Notes: generated from the letters alone by a model not told the origin. Shown: positions 43,530-52,014, numbered from the stretch's first letter. The stretch is 64,000 bases of DNA from Furfurilactobacillus milii (GCF_021654115.1 NZ_JAIWJF010000009.1:1-64000), one strand, 5' to 3'. Numbers and translations are program-made.

Positions 43530-44327
43530 TTAATTTCGTGCTGTGAAGCGATTAAAAATCAGGCCAATAAAGTAAAACAGGACTTCAATGACGGCAATGA
43601 AGAAAGAAACCGGCCAGTTTGTCCAGTAGCTCAGCGCCAAACCGAGCCACACACCAATCAAAGCAAATAGAATGGCTAGACCAATCATGCTGCCAACGCC
43701 GTGCGCAAAATATTTTGCCGCAGAGGCAGGTAAGGTAAGCAAGATAAAGATTAACAGGGAGCCCACGATTTGAGCGGCCACACTGACTGAAAATGCTAAT
43801 GCAACCAGAAAGATAATGGCCAGTGTGGTGCCGTGAATACCGGCAACCCGCGCTCCGACAGCGTCAAACGAATCAAACTTCAAACTTCGGTACACCGCCA
43901 TAATTACCACAATCACGGCCAAGGCTAACATAGCAACTTGTACTACCGATGTCCGGCTGATTCCAATGACAGAGCCAAACAAAATGTTTGTAGCTGAACT
44001 AGCATTTTGGTTTGATAGTGAGAGAAACAGAATCCCCAGCCCAATTGCTAACGCTGAAATCGACGTGATGGCAGCTTCACGTCGGGACGCCTTGCTACTC
44101 AACTGGCCTACCGCCACAGAACTGACACTGGTAAATAACAGCATCCCCGCCAATGGCGTCCAGCCAACAAACAATCCGAAGGCTGCCCCAGCGAAGCCAA
44201 TTTCAGATAACGTATGCGTTAAAAAAGACATGTTTCGAGCGACCACAAAGACCCCAACGATACCGCTGACAATTGCGATTAATGTCCCCGCCGCAAAAGC
44301 ATTTTGCATAAATGGATAATTAAGCAT
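43530..44327 (-). CDS. metal ABC transporter permease (ZnuB/AdcB-like)
   Basis: 265 aa with about eight hydrophobic segments; the ABC-3 family pattern FVVARNMSFLTHTLSEIGFAG (about 27-47) contains the metal-path histidine, and DAVGARVAGIHG follows at about 155. Imports Zn2+ or Mn2+ with the adjacent ATPase and binding protein. The start overlaps the ATPase stop by 8 bp. Confidence 0.93.
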   Translation of the reverse strand: MLNYPFMQNAFAAGTLIAIVSGIVGVFVVARNMSFLTHTLSEIGFAGAAFGLFVGWTPLAGMLLFTSVSSVAVGQLSSKASRREAAITSISALAIGLGILFLSLSNQNASSATNILFGSVIGISRTSVVQVAMLALAVIVVIMAVYRSLKFDSFDAVGARVAGIHGTTLAIIFLVALAFSVSVAAQIVGSLLIFILLTLPASAAKYFAHGVGSMIGLAILFALIGVWLGLALSYWTNWPVSFFIAVIEVLFYFIGLIFNRFTARN

Positions 44328-45072
44328 GAGCCGCCTCCAGTACCGTTTCGTTCAATTGGTCAATCGTGCCCAGTTGATACGGGCCCGGCTGCATTAACAA
44401 AAAGTTGGTCGAATACTTTTTTGTTAACGGCAAATCGTGCGTTACGAAGATAACGGCTGCCTGTGTTTGCTGCTGATATTGTTTAACCAAGTCCAGCAAT
44501 TCAAACTTCATATTATTGTCCAAACTGGCAGTCGATTCATCCAAAATCAGCAACTGTGGCTGTCGAATCAAAGCTTGGGCCAAATAAGCCTTCTGTAACT
44601 CCCCACCAGAAACACGGCCAAGCGGTGTGTGTGCGATCCGCGTCAAATCTGTTTCGTGCAACACTTGATTCAAGCGTTGCTTTTCATGTTTGGACCACCA
44701 TGGCGTTAAATGATCATGTAGCGCTAAACCCACAAAATCTTTCACGGTCAACGGATACTCGGTATCAACGTTTCTAAATTGTGGGACATAACCGATCGTG
44801 ACCTGAGAACGACTTGGCAAAAACGAAACTTCGCCAGCCGTGGGCCGCAGTTGTTGGAGTAAAATTCGAATAAGGGTTGTTTTACCAATCCCATTTTCGC
44901 CAAGTACGCTAAGGAATTCGCCACGCTTTAACGTAAACGTGAGTCCTTGAAACACCGTTTTTTGGCCAAACTTCATCCCTAGTTTATCCACGGTCATAAT
45001 GGTGTCCTCGGTTAGTTGACTGTCAGGTTGACCATTGGGATCAATCTTTGGATGCGTTTCATTACTTGCCAT
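44320..45072 (-). CDS. metal ABC transporter ATPase (ZnuC/AdcC-like)
   Basis: 250 aa: Walker A GENGIGKTT, signature VSGGELQKAYLAQAL, Walker B LLILDEST. The start at 45072 is preferred because AGGAGGAC lies 8 bp upstream; an internal ATG at 44997 would remove a 25-aa leader that is not part of the ABC fold. It overlaps the binding-protein gene by 11 bp. Energises the permease. Confidence 0.93.
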   Translation of the reverse strand: MASNETHPKIDPNGQPDSQLTEDTIMTVDKLGMKFGQKTVFQGLTFTLKRGEFLSVLGENGIGKTTLIRILLQQLRPTAGEVSFLPSRSQVTIGYVPQFRNVDTEYPLTVKDFVGLALHDHLTPWWSKHEKQRLNQVLHETDLTRIAHTPLGRVSGGELQKAYLAQALIRQPQLLILDESTASLDNNMKFELLDLVKQYQQQTQAAVIFVTHDLPLTKKYSTNFLLMQPGPYQLGTIDQLNETVLEAAHA

Positions 45073-45994
45073 GCTGATTGTCCTCCTCTAACGCAGTTTT
45101 GACTTGGTTCAATTCGTTGGTCATCCAGTGTGCATACGACTGATTGGACGGCAACGTTTCCGTCACTTGAACCACTGGGATGTGGTAGCGACGTGCTTGT
45201 TTGGTCATTGAGTTCACAATCGGCTGTGAGTTTTGTGTGTTCACAACCCATAAAGCAACCCTGTGTTGTTTAAAATCACGCGTTAGTTTGGCAATGTCTG
45301 CTGGTGATGGATCGGTTCCCTCTTCAACAGCGCGAGCAAAATGATTATCAGTGACTTTTAAATTTACCGCCGACAATGTGTCATTGAACACCGGCTCACT
45401 AACAGCGACCGCTTGATGATGGCTCATGCGTTTTAACTGTTTAATCGTCTTTTTCCACGATGACAGTGTCTCGAGGTAACGGTCGGCATTCCGTTTAAAA
45501 GTCGCTTTATGATCAGGTTGCAAACGTGAAAAGCGTGTTACCATCTGTGCAACTAAGCGTGGCATCGTCTGCGGATTGTACCAAATGTGAGGATTCTCGC
45601 CAACCTGTCGGTGCATCAGATCTGTACCAACATTAATGGTGCGCTTCTCCTGACCATTCGCCGCCACAACTTTTCCCAACCAGTCATCATAACCCAAACC
45701 ATTTTCAATGATCACATCAGCCTTAGCAACCTGCTTTGCAGTGTGCGTCGTTGGCTCAAAGCTTTCCGCATCAACGCTAGGACTGTTAATAACAGCCGTC
45801 ACCTGACCATATTGCCCTAGCACTGCGCTGGCGGCCTGAGCATAGAAATCCAATGAACTTACCACGCGAATTTTTGAGGTCGGTTTGGCTCGCGCAATCA
45901 TTCTTCGTTGATCCACTACTAAGCTAACAATCAATGCGATTAAGAGTAATGCTATAATACTGAAGATATGTAAGCCACGTTTATGTTGTCGCAA
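45062..45994 (-). CDS. metal-binding protein of the ABC importer (ZnuA/AdcA-like)
   Basis: The start is placed at TTG 45994 (AAAGGAC upstream), giving 310 aa. Cluster 9 (metal) binding-protein pattern: SSLDFYAQAASAVLGQYG, HRQVGENPHIWYNPQTM (ligand His), VEEGTDPSPADIAKL. The N-terminus has a hydrophobic anchor (about 11-27) but no lipobox Cys, so it seems held by an uncleaved transmembrane segment. There is no His-rich loop, so zinc versus manganese cannot be settled from the sequence. Confidence 0.88.
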   Translation of the reverse strand: MRQHKRGLHIFSIIALLLIALIVSLVVDQRRMIARAKPTSKIRVVSSLDFYAQAASAVLGQYGQVTAVINSPSVDAESFEPTTHTAKQVAKADVIIENGLGYDDWLGKVVAANGQEKRTINVGTDLMHRQVGENPHIWYNPQTMPRLVAQMVTRFSRLQPDHKATFKRNADRYLETLSSWKKTIKQLKRMSHHQAVAVSEPVFNDTLSAVNLKVTDNHFARAVEEGTDPSPADIAKLTRDFKQHRVALWVVNTQNSQPIVNSMTKQARRYHIPVVQVTETLPSNQSYAHWMTNELNQVKTALEEDNQHGK

Positions 45995-46027
45995 GAGAAT
46001 GTCCTTTCTGCAATGAATATGTAAAAA

Positions 46028-46038
46028 GTAATGATTAC
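46028..46038. promoter_or_regulatory. Zur-like palindrome upstream of the metal-ABC operon
   Basis: Perfect 11-bp palindrome GTAATGATTAC, 33 bp before the start codon of the binding-protein gene. It matches the TAATnATTA core of Zur/Fur-type operators; the regulator is inferred. Confidence 0.5.
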
Positions 46039-46237
46039 CGTTTAATAGTTTACCGAAACTCCAAAAAAAATGCAATCGGTAAACTTCAGAACGTAACCAC
46101 TTCTTAAGAGCATAAAATTAACCTTAAGCATCCATATCCACATTTGATAAGAACTTTTGGAGATCAAAATGACTGAACAACACTTAGTATTTCACCATAT
46201 CCTATATCATGAAAACCAACGCTAAAGGCATTCTTTC

Positions 46238-46266
46238 TTGACAGTCGCTCCAAAAACCGTTACATT
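46238..46266 (+). promoter_or_regulatory. promoter of the ABC-F leader
   Basis: TTGACA (46238-46243), exactly 17 bp, then TACATT (46261-46266). It predicts a 5' leader of about 320 nt before the ABC-F start codon. Confidence 0.7.
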
Positions 46267-46314
46267 ATTTTCGAAATGATTTATCAATACTAAAATTTTT
46301 AAGGAGATCCGCCG

Positions 46315-46326
46315 ATGCGCAACTAA
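46315..46326 (+). CDS. upstream ORF 1, Met-Arg-Asn
   Basis: ATG CGC AAC TAA, immediately followed by a second TAA. AAGGAG (46301-46306) stands 8 nt before the ATG, a full-strength ribosome site on a three-codon frame about 45 nt after the predicted transcription start. Such minimal uORFs are known in leaders of antibiotic-resistance ABC-F genes, where a drug-stalled ribosome changes RNA folding. Role inferred. Confidence 0.6.
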   Translation: MRN

Positions 46327-46446
46327 TAACTGTTTTGGAACTAAGTGAACTCATAATTTTATCTACGAAATATCCAGAAGACAACAGGAATTGGCCTCGT
46401 TTGCCCTCTGTGAAGAAACTTCAATAGATAATTGTGAATTCATTCA

Positions 46447-46521
46447 GTGCCAGCAGTTACATGTTGCGGGGGTGGACTCTTTTTTTGTGCGCTCCCCCAC
46501 ATGTCTGGACTGTCTTGGCAC
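46447..46521 (+). promoter_or_regulatory. large leader hairpin of the ABC-F gene
   Basis: Nested complementary blocks: GTGCCA (46447-46452) with TGGCAC (46516-46521), CAGT with ACTG, ACATGT (46459-46464) with ACATGT (46499-46504), and GGGGG with CCCCC. Seven Ts (46480-46486) lie in the apical loop, so alternative folds could make a terminator. This region sits between the two uORFs and probably forms the attenuation switch. Confidence 0.6.
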
Positions 46522-46540
46522 GTTCTTGGGAGGTTATAAA

Positions 46541-46564
46541 ATGAAATATTTTCTTCTCGCTTAA
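46541..46564 (+). CDS. upstream ORF 2, seven codons (MKYFLLA)
   Basis: ATG 46541 to TAA 46564, with GGGAGG 7-8 nt upstream, ending 33 bp before the ABC-F start. Codes for Met-Lys-Tyr-Phe-Leu-Leu-Ala. A second translated leader peptide would allow ribosome-stalling control. Inferred from its ribosome site and position. Confidence 0.55.
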   Translation: MKYFLLA

Positions 46565-46597
46565 CACCTATCTAGTTAACTTGTAAGGAGTGATTTC

Positions 46598-48061
46598 ATG
46601 TTTGTTATTCAAGCACAAAATATTGCCATCACACGGCATCAACAACAATTATTTAATATTGAGCAACTCGTCATTAATCCTGGTGACCGCATCGGTCTAA
46701 TTGGCGCTAATGGTGCTGGTAAAACAACGCTGATCGATATTCTGACTGGCTCGCTGACCCCTGATGCTGGCATCGTCGACCGCCAAACGACGCCTGTTGT
46801 CGTCCACCAATTGCACGATATTTCCACGCAAAGTGGTGGTGAACAGGTTAAAAACGCTATTTTAACGGCTTTACGTCAACAACCCGAATGGTTAATTTTG
46901 GATGAGCCCAGCGCTAATTTAGACGAGACAAACCAGCAGTGGTTGATTGACCAGCTCAATCGATTTAAAGGCACCTTGCTACTGATTTCGCATGATCGAA
47001 CATTACTCAATGCTGTCACGACCACAACTTGGTCGCTCGCTGATCATACCCTGACAACGTTTGCCGGCAATTATGATGCCTTTACGGCTAATGAGACGGC
47101 CCAGCGAAATAATCAGGCAGCTGCATTCCGAAGCTACCAGCAACAAAAGCATAAGCTGGAAGTCGCCGCTATCAAACGCACTGAACGGGCAGCCAAAATA
47201 ACAAAGCCTAATCCTCACAATCATAGTCGTAACGAGCTTCAGGATATGAAAAGCTCACTGCGCCGTAATCAAGGCAAAATGACCAAAGCCGCGCGCGTTA
47301 TAAAGGATCACGCTGAACATCTGACACCAGTTGCCAAACCCACTGAGCAGCCCTCGGTTACCTTACGGGCGGAACAGTTCGCCACTTTAGGCAGGCATAC
47401 GCCGATCAACATTCAGCATCTGGCCTTGAAAGCTGGCAAACGAACATTGGCAAACGATGTCAACTTCGTCCTCCACACCGGTGACCGTGTCGCCATCACC
47501 GGGCCAAACCAGGTCGGTAAAACGACACTGCTTCGCGCCGTTTTAGCCAACCAAAATCAGGCCATTAGCGTCAATCCCGCGGTTAAATTTGGTTACTTTG
47601 CTCAGAATATGAGCCGCTTGGATCTAACCGCCACCATTTGGCAAAACGTGACTGAACATACGCGTCAGGACAACGCTATTGTCCGCACAGTTTTGGCTGA
47701 ATTTGGTTTTAAAGCGACTGCCTTAGATATTCCTGCCCAAAACCTAAGCGGTGGCCAACGTGTTAAGGTTTCACTGGTTAAAGTTCTGCTCAGCGACGCC
47801 AATGTTCTTATCCTTGACGAGCCAACGAACTACCTTGATTTACCAACGCTCACAGCACTCGAACAATTTTTAACCACCTATCCTGGCACCGTTTTGTTTG
47901 TCTCACATGATGAAACATTTGTGACGCACGTCGCGACTCGCGTCTTAAAGCTTTCTACTCACGGTCTGGTTGACCCCAATCAGGTGGCTACCAAACGGAT
48001 TACGGCAGCGCAACGTCAAGCTGCTGATGAAGCATTGCTCGCTCAGTTTCGTGATTTGTAG
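46598..48061 (+). CDS. ABC-F ribosomal-protection protein (Msr/Vga/Lsa-like)
   Basis: 487 aa, two ATPase domains with no membrane segments. NBD1: GANGAGKTT, signature SGGEQ, LILDEPSANLD. NBD2: GPNQVGKTT, signature SGGQR, LILDEPTNYLD. The linker between them (about 170-270) is rich in basic residues and Gln, as in the tRNA-interacting linker of the family. Length and lack of an extended arm resemble resistance-type ABC-F proteins that dislodge macrolide, lincosamide or pleuromutilin drugs from the ribosome. Leader architecture (two uORFs) supports drug induction. Which drug is unknown. Confidence 0.85.
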   Translation: MFVIQAQNIAITRHQQQLFNIEQLVINPGDRIGLIGANGAGKTTLIDILTGSLTPDAGIVDRQTTPVVVHQLHDISTQSGGEQVKNAILTALRQQPEWLILDEPSANLDETNQQWLIDQLNRFKGTLLLISHDRTLLNAVTTTTWSLADHTLTTFAGNYDAFTANETAQRNNQAAAFRSYQQQKHKLEVAAIKRTERAAKITKPNPHNHSRNELQDMKSSLRRNQGKMTKAARVIKDHAEHLTPVAKPTEQPSVTLRAEQFATLGRHTPINIQHLALKAGKRTLANDVNFVLHTGDRVAITGPNQVGKTTLLRAVLANQNQAISVNPAVKFGYFAQNMSRLDLTATIWQNVTEHTRQDNAIVRTVLAEFGFKATALDIPAQNLSGGQRVKVSLVKVLLSDANVLILDEPTNYLDLPTLTALEQFLTTYPGTVLFVSHDETFVTHVATRVLKLSTHGLVDPNQVATKRITAAQRQAADEALLAQFRDL

Positions 48062-48090
48062 TCGTCTTTTCAATCTCATTCACCCCATCC

Positions 48091-48139
48091 AAAAAGGGAC
48101 TGCTAGAACAAGTAACACTTGTTCTAGCAGTCCCTTTTT
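48091..48139. terminator. bidirectional terminator after ABC-F gene
   Basis: Perfect AAAAAGGGACTGCTAGAACA...TGTTCTAGCAGTCCCTTTTT hairpin between two convergent genes. Confidence 0.92.
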
Positions 48140-48150
48140 AGTCACACATC

Positions 48151-49083
48151 TTATTTCACATAACGATTTAAAAAATCCGTTAGCGTTTGACGATATTTGC
48201 TCGGTTGCGTTCGAATACTTGAGATATGCGCAGCCTCGTCATCAATAATCAGCTGCTTAGGTTCATTTGCTCGTGCATACAGCTCGTAAGCGTCCCCAAC
48301 CGGCACCGTTTGATCCTTAGCACCATGAAACATCAAGATTGGTAAATGATTTTTAGCCACCTCTGCTAAAATGTCACCATCTTTAAAGGCATAGCCGGCC
48401 TGACGTTTGGCGAAGTCATCAGCGATTGGCATTAACACGCTGCTGGGCACATGATACTTATGCCACAACCGAAACTTGCCTTCCTGAAAAACATTTCGAA
48501 AACCGCTATCTTCAACAATGGCGCGCACGTTATGCGGCAACGTTTGACCACTTGTAGCCATCACCGTTGTAGCACCCATGCTAATTCCCATTAACACAAT
48601 GTTAACTTGCTCACCTTGATTAGCAATAACCGTGTCGATCCACTGCTGGTAATCATTTCGATCCAGCCAACCAAAACCGATCACGTTACCATCACTACGC
48701 CCATGTGCACGTGCGTCCGGCATTAACACGCTGTAGCCCGCATCCATGAACAACCGGGCGTACGGAATCATTTGTTCACGTGAGTGATGCAACCCGTGAG
48801 CTAAAATAGCTACTTTATTGGTATTGTGGGCGTTTGGCATAAACGTCGCCCGTAAAGTTAGGCCGTCAGCCGTTTTAATCGCCCACGGTGACTGTTGTTG
48901 ATGCTTGAACCACTCATTTTCAATGTCTGTATTGGCCTCAAGCGAGGCCTGTCGACCAGCCAATTTTTGCTTGTTAGACCAACCGGTTGCGAGCAAATAA
49001 ACTGCGTAGCCGGCACCAATCAAAGTCGTGTAACTCGTGGCAACGGCCAGTGCAGTACGTTTGATTAACGTTTTTTTATTCAT
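48151..49083 (-). CDS. alpha/beta hydrolase, membrane-anchored
   Basis: 310 aa. An N-terminal hydrophobic helix (about 13-32) is followed by an alpha/beta-hydrolase fold: HG oxyanion region ILAHGLHHSREQM, nucleophile elbow GISMGATTVM (about 167-176), acid in MFHGAKDQTVP and His in DEAAHISS. Lactobacillar relatives are annotated as cell-surface or serine hydrolases; substrate unknown. Confidence 0.85.
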   Translation of the reverse strand: MNKKTLIKRTALAVATSYTTLIGAGYAVYLLATGWSNKQKLAGRQASLEANTDIENEWFKHQQQSPWAIKTADGLTLRATFMPNAHNTNKVAILAHGLHHSREQMIPYARLFMDAGYSVLMPDARAHGRSDGNVIGFGWLDRNDYQQWIDTVIANQGEQVNIVLMGISMGATTVMATSGQTLPHNVRAIVEDSGFRNVFQEGKFRLWHKYHVPSSVLMPIADDFAKRQAGYAFKDGDILAEVAKNHLPILMFHGAKDQTVPVGDAYELYARANEPKQLIIDDEAAHISSIRTQPSKYRQTLTDFLNRYVK

Positions 49084-49120
49084 TCAACCACTCCAAACCT
49101 GATTCTTCTTTAAGCTACCT

Positions 49121-50011
49121 TCAAACGGATGCCGATGGTTGCGCAAAATCGGTGTGCAAACTAACGGGACGCACAACATGGACTTCCCGACAAAAACCTG
49201 ACAAACCGTTAGCTACGTGTTGAGCCCGTGATTGTTTACGGCAGATGCCAAACACCGTTGGACCAGTGCCACTCATTTCGGCCACATCTGCACCAAAACG
49301 AACCATCTGCTCCTTAAGATGATTAACCGTTGGGTAAAGCCGTGACGTGATCGGCGTTAATACGTTTTCCACGGAATCACAAATTTCATCATAGTCGCCC
49401 CGTTGAATCGCAGCGACTAGTGCGTGCGTATCCGCATGCTGAACTTCGGCATAGTTAATGCGCCGCAAAATCGATGGTGTTGACACGCTGATTTTGGGTT
49501 TAGCTATCACCACCCACATCGGAGGCAGTTTAGGTAATTGCGTGATAATCTCACCGCGTCCCGTCACATGCGCTGTTTGACTACAAACGCAATACGGCAC
49601 ATCTGCATCAATCTGTAACCCTAATTGACACAAAGTTGCTTGATCTAAGTTGAGCTCCCAGAGTCGGTTCAGTGCTCGCAATACCGCCGCTGCATCCGAC
49701 GAACCGCCGCCCATTCCGGCCGCGACCGGAATATGCTTTTCAATGTGGATGTTCATCGCCTCTTTACGACCATATGTGGTCGCCAATAAGTGAGCAGCCT
49801 GATAAGCAAGATTACGATGGTCATTTGGTAAAAAGCCACTATTTGTGGTGACTTTAATGCGACCATTGCGGCCCAGTGTTTTGACGGCGACATAATCCGC
49901 CAAATCGACGGACGTTAAAACCATGTCCCATTCTTCACTGCCATCATGGTGATGAAAGGGTGTATCGAGGCTCAAATTAAGCTTGGCCGGCGCCTTTTCC
50001 AGTGTCTCCGT
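49121..50011 (-). CDS. ispE: 4-diphosphocytidyl-2-C-methyl-D-erythritol kinase homologue, apparent ACG start
   Basis: GHMP kinase with the phosphate loop PVAAGMGGGSSDAAAVLR (about 108-125 of the long form) and GTGPTVFG near the C-terminus. The conserved N-terminal EKAPAKLNLSL lies upstream of the first ordinary start (TTG 49975), so the true start must be earlier. The only codon in frame at the right distance from the perfect GGAGGTGA (50016-50023) is ACG at 50009-50011; CTG at 50000-50002 is the alternative. From ACG the protein is 296 aa. MEP-pathway partners are not in the window, and mvaA indicates a mevalonate route; many lactobacilli keep this orphan. Confidence 0.85.
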   Translation of the reverse strand, partial: TETLEKAPAKLNLSLDTPFHHHDGSEEWDMVLTSVDLADYVAVKTLGRNGRIKVTTNSGFLPNDHRNLAYQAAHLLATTYGRKEAMNIHIEKHIPVAAGMGGGSSDAAAVLRALNRLWELNLDQATLCQLGLQIDADVPYCVCSQTAHVTGRGEIITQLPKLPPMWVVIAKPKISVSTPSILRRINYAEVQHADTHALVAAIQRGDYDEICDSVENVLTPITSRLYPTVNHLKEQMVRFGADVAEMSGTGPTVFGICRKQSRAQHVANGLSGFCREVHVVRPVSLHTDFAQPSASV

Positions 50012-50120
50012 AAAATCACCTCCGCTACCACGAAATATATAACGTAAGTATATTACAGTCCCCCCATAATCGCCACCAGCTCGCGGTAAAATCCAGCGAG
50101 GTACTTACCGTTATGCTTTA

Positions 50121-50684
50121 GCTTCCGCTTACGGTCGTTTGCTTTTGAAATCGCCTGTGCGGACCGGGTCAAGCCTCCAAAGTTCGGAGTCTCTCACCTC
50201 GACTGAAAGCCACACACCCCGTGTCTTTCAGCTCGCCCCGTGTTGTAAATTCGGAAGCCCACCCAATTAACAACACCTTCACTGGCGATTTCAACGCGCA
50301 CTCCCTCCAGCTCATATTATTGAATAGTCAGTACACGTCACTGCATAGATCAGAGCACGATGTTGTTTCTGCAAAAAAAGTCATCTTTTACATTTCACCA
50401 AGTATGAAATGCCGTCTATCAACTTAAATCTATCCACAGCTGTAACTGCACCACTTTGTGTAATTTACATTGGCAATTACTTATACACGCTGGATGGAAG
50501 GGCGTCAACATTGATACCGATCCGTGCAGGTGGTGTTAATTCGAAAGCTCCTCTCGAATTTACACCACGGACGGTCGCCAAGACTCGGATTTCCACGAGG
50601 CTTGACGGCGAGGTGAAAGACGGTGTACTTCCGGCTTGAACCGGTCCCACGGCGAGCGTATCAATGTTGACAACCGGACTACCC
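50121..50684. repeat. Element D: facing pair of structured modules
   Basis: Left module 50121-50312, right module 50489-50684, centre 176 bp. Left stems: closing TTGAAATCGCC/GGCGATTTCAA; CTGAAAG/CTTTCAG with CAC/GTG inside; GTGTTGT/ACAACAC; CTCC/GGAG. Right stems: closing GTCAACATTGATAC/GTATCAATGTTGAC; CGTCAAG/CTTGGCG; GTGGTGT/ACACCAC with AATTCGA/TCGAATT. Left and right modules differ from each other in every stem while each stays self-complementary. Located between veg and ispE, both on minus. Confidence 0.88.
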
Positions 50685-50726
50685 GCCCACATCTGAATTG
50701 TAGTGTGAAATCTAACCCAAACAAAA

Positions 50727-50757
50727 AAAGCCCCAATTTCCACACAGGAAATGAGCT
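50727..50757 (-). terminator. veg terminator
   Basis: Minus strand AGCTC.TTTCC...GGAAA..GGGGCT stem followed by TTTTTTTG. It separates veg from element D and ispE. Confidence 0.75.
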
Positions 50758-50781
50758 CCATTCGTAAAATTAAGCTGACGA

Positions 50782-51021
50782 TTATTCTTCGTCGAACGCA
50801 ATTTCAATATTTTTAGTTAACACATCAGTGTAACTGTAAGAGACTCGTTCAAATGAGTTCTCCTCTTGGTCGAGGTCAACCACAAAAACAGCCGGATACG
50901 TTTCCTTAAGTGTGCCGCGGCGCTTAGTCACCTTTTTGCGACCTGCCTGAGCTACAACCATCAACTTTTGACCCAATTTAGCGTCCAGTTTAGCCTTGAT
51001 ACTTTGTAATGTTACTGGCAT
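50782..51021 (-). CDS. veg: Veg protein
   Basis: 79 aa from ATG 51021 (TGAGGTGA upstream), beginning MPVTLQSIKAKLDAKLGQK and containing GRKKVTKRRGTLKETYPAVFVV and FERVSYSYTDVLTKNIEIAF. Bacillus Veg influences biofilm formation and sporulation genes; the role in non-sporulating lactobacilli is unknown. Placement next to rsmA and ispE is conserved. Confidence 0.93.
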   Translation of the reverse strand: MPVTLQSIKAKLDAKLGQKLMVVAQAGRKKVTKRRGTLKETYPAVFVVDLDQEENSFERVSYSYTDVLTKNIEIAFDEE

Positions 51022-51111
51022 GCAATTCACCTCACATGCATAACAGTATATCATGGTCAAGTACTTTTTGCAATTGTTCCAATGAGGAAACTCCGTACAT
51101 CTCCCAAGCAG

Positions 51112-52014
51112 TTAAAACAGATTGTGCGTGTGTAAAACGTTTGTTAGCGCGATGAATCCCTCTAATGATAACCTTTCGGCACGAATGGACTGGGCCAATT
51201 CCATTTCATCCAAACTCGCTTGTAATTCAACTTTTGTAGCTGGTGCCTTGCCGAAGATACTTTGTAAATTGTTCCAAAGACTCTTGCGGCGGTGAGCAAA
51301 ACAACCACGAATCAACCGAAACAACGCATCATCGCTGAATGGCTTTTCAATTAGCGGTTCACGCGGTGTCAACGTCACGATGGCAGAATCCACGTTTGGC
51401 TGAGGAATGAACGCCGTCCGTGAGACGGTAAACGCTAGGCGTGCTTGCATCTTATATTGAACTGCGAGCGTTAACGCACCGTACTCCTTGGTTCCAGGTT
51501 CAGCGCTCAACCGTTCTGCCACTTCCTTCTGCATCATGACAACAATGGCAGCAAAGTCGATCGGTGCACTCACAAGTCCCATTAAAATGGGCGTCGTGAT
51601 GTAATAAGGTAAGTTGGCCACTACTTTAACAGTTTCGGCATCCGGCAGATGTTCGGCAATTTCGTTGGCCAAATCTACTTTTAGAATATCAGCATTGACG
51701 ATGTTGACATTTTTGTATGGTGCCAACGTTTCCGCCAATACAGGGATCAAATTCTGGTCGATTTCAAATGCCAGAACGCGCTTAGCAGACCGAGCTAATT
51801 GCTCCGTCAACGCGCCAATCCCAGGTCCAACTTCGATGACATCATCGTCATCTGTGATGTCAGCTGCACTCACAATGTTGTGCAAAATGTTAACGTCTGA
51901 CAGGAAGTTCTGACCTAAGCTCTTCTTCACTGCGATCCCATACGTATTCATAATTGCCCGCGTACGAACGGGATTAGCAATATCGGGGCGGTCGGCCCGT
52001 TTTGATTCAGTCAT
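51112..52014 (-). CDS. rsmA: 16S rRNA dimethyladenosine transferase RsmA (KsgA)
   Basis: Dimethylates two adjacent adenosines near the 3' end of 16S rRNA. 300 aa: N-terminal [14 protein letters not shown] loop [14 protein letters not shown] (about 61-74), catalytic [10 protein letters not shown] (about 130-139). Downstream of rnmV, as in all Bacilli. Confidence 0.97.
   Translation of the reverse strand: MTESKRADRPDIANPVRTRAIMNTYGIAVKKSLGQNFLSDVNILHNIVSAADITDDDDVIEVGPGIGALTEQLARSAKRVLAFEIDQNLIPVLAETLAPYKNVNIVNADILKVDLANEIAEHLPDAETVKVVANLPYYITTPILMGLVSAPIDFAAIVVMMQKEVAERLSAEPGTKEYGALTLAVQYKMQARLAFTVSRTAFIPQPNVDSAIVTLTPREPLIEKPFSDDALFRLIRGCFAHRRKSLWNNLQSIFGKAPATKVELQASLDEMELAQSIRAERLSLEGFIALTNVLHTHNLF

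Noticed and set aside
46169-46225. An 18-codon frame (MTEQHLVFHHILYHENQR) with GGAGAT upstream, between the metal-ABC operon and the ABC-F leader
   Set aside because: It lies upstream of the predicted ABC-F promoter, so it would not be on that transcript, and no promoter for it is clear. Kept only as a possibility.
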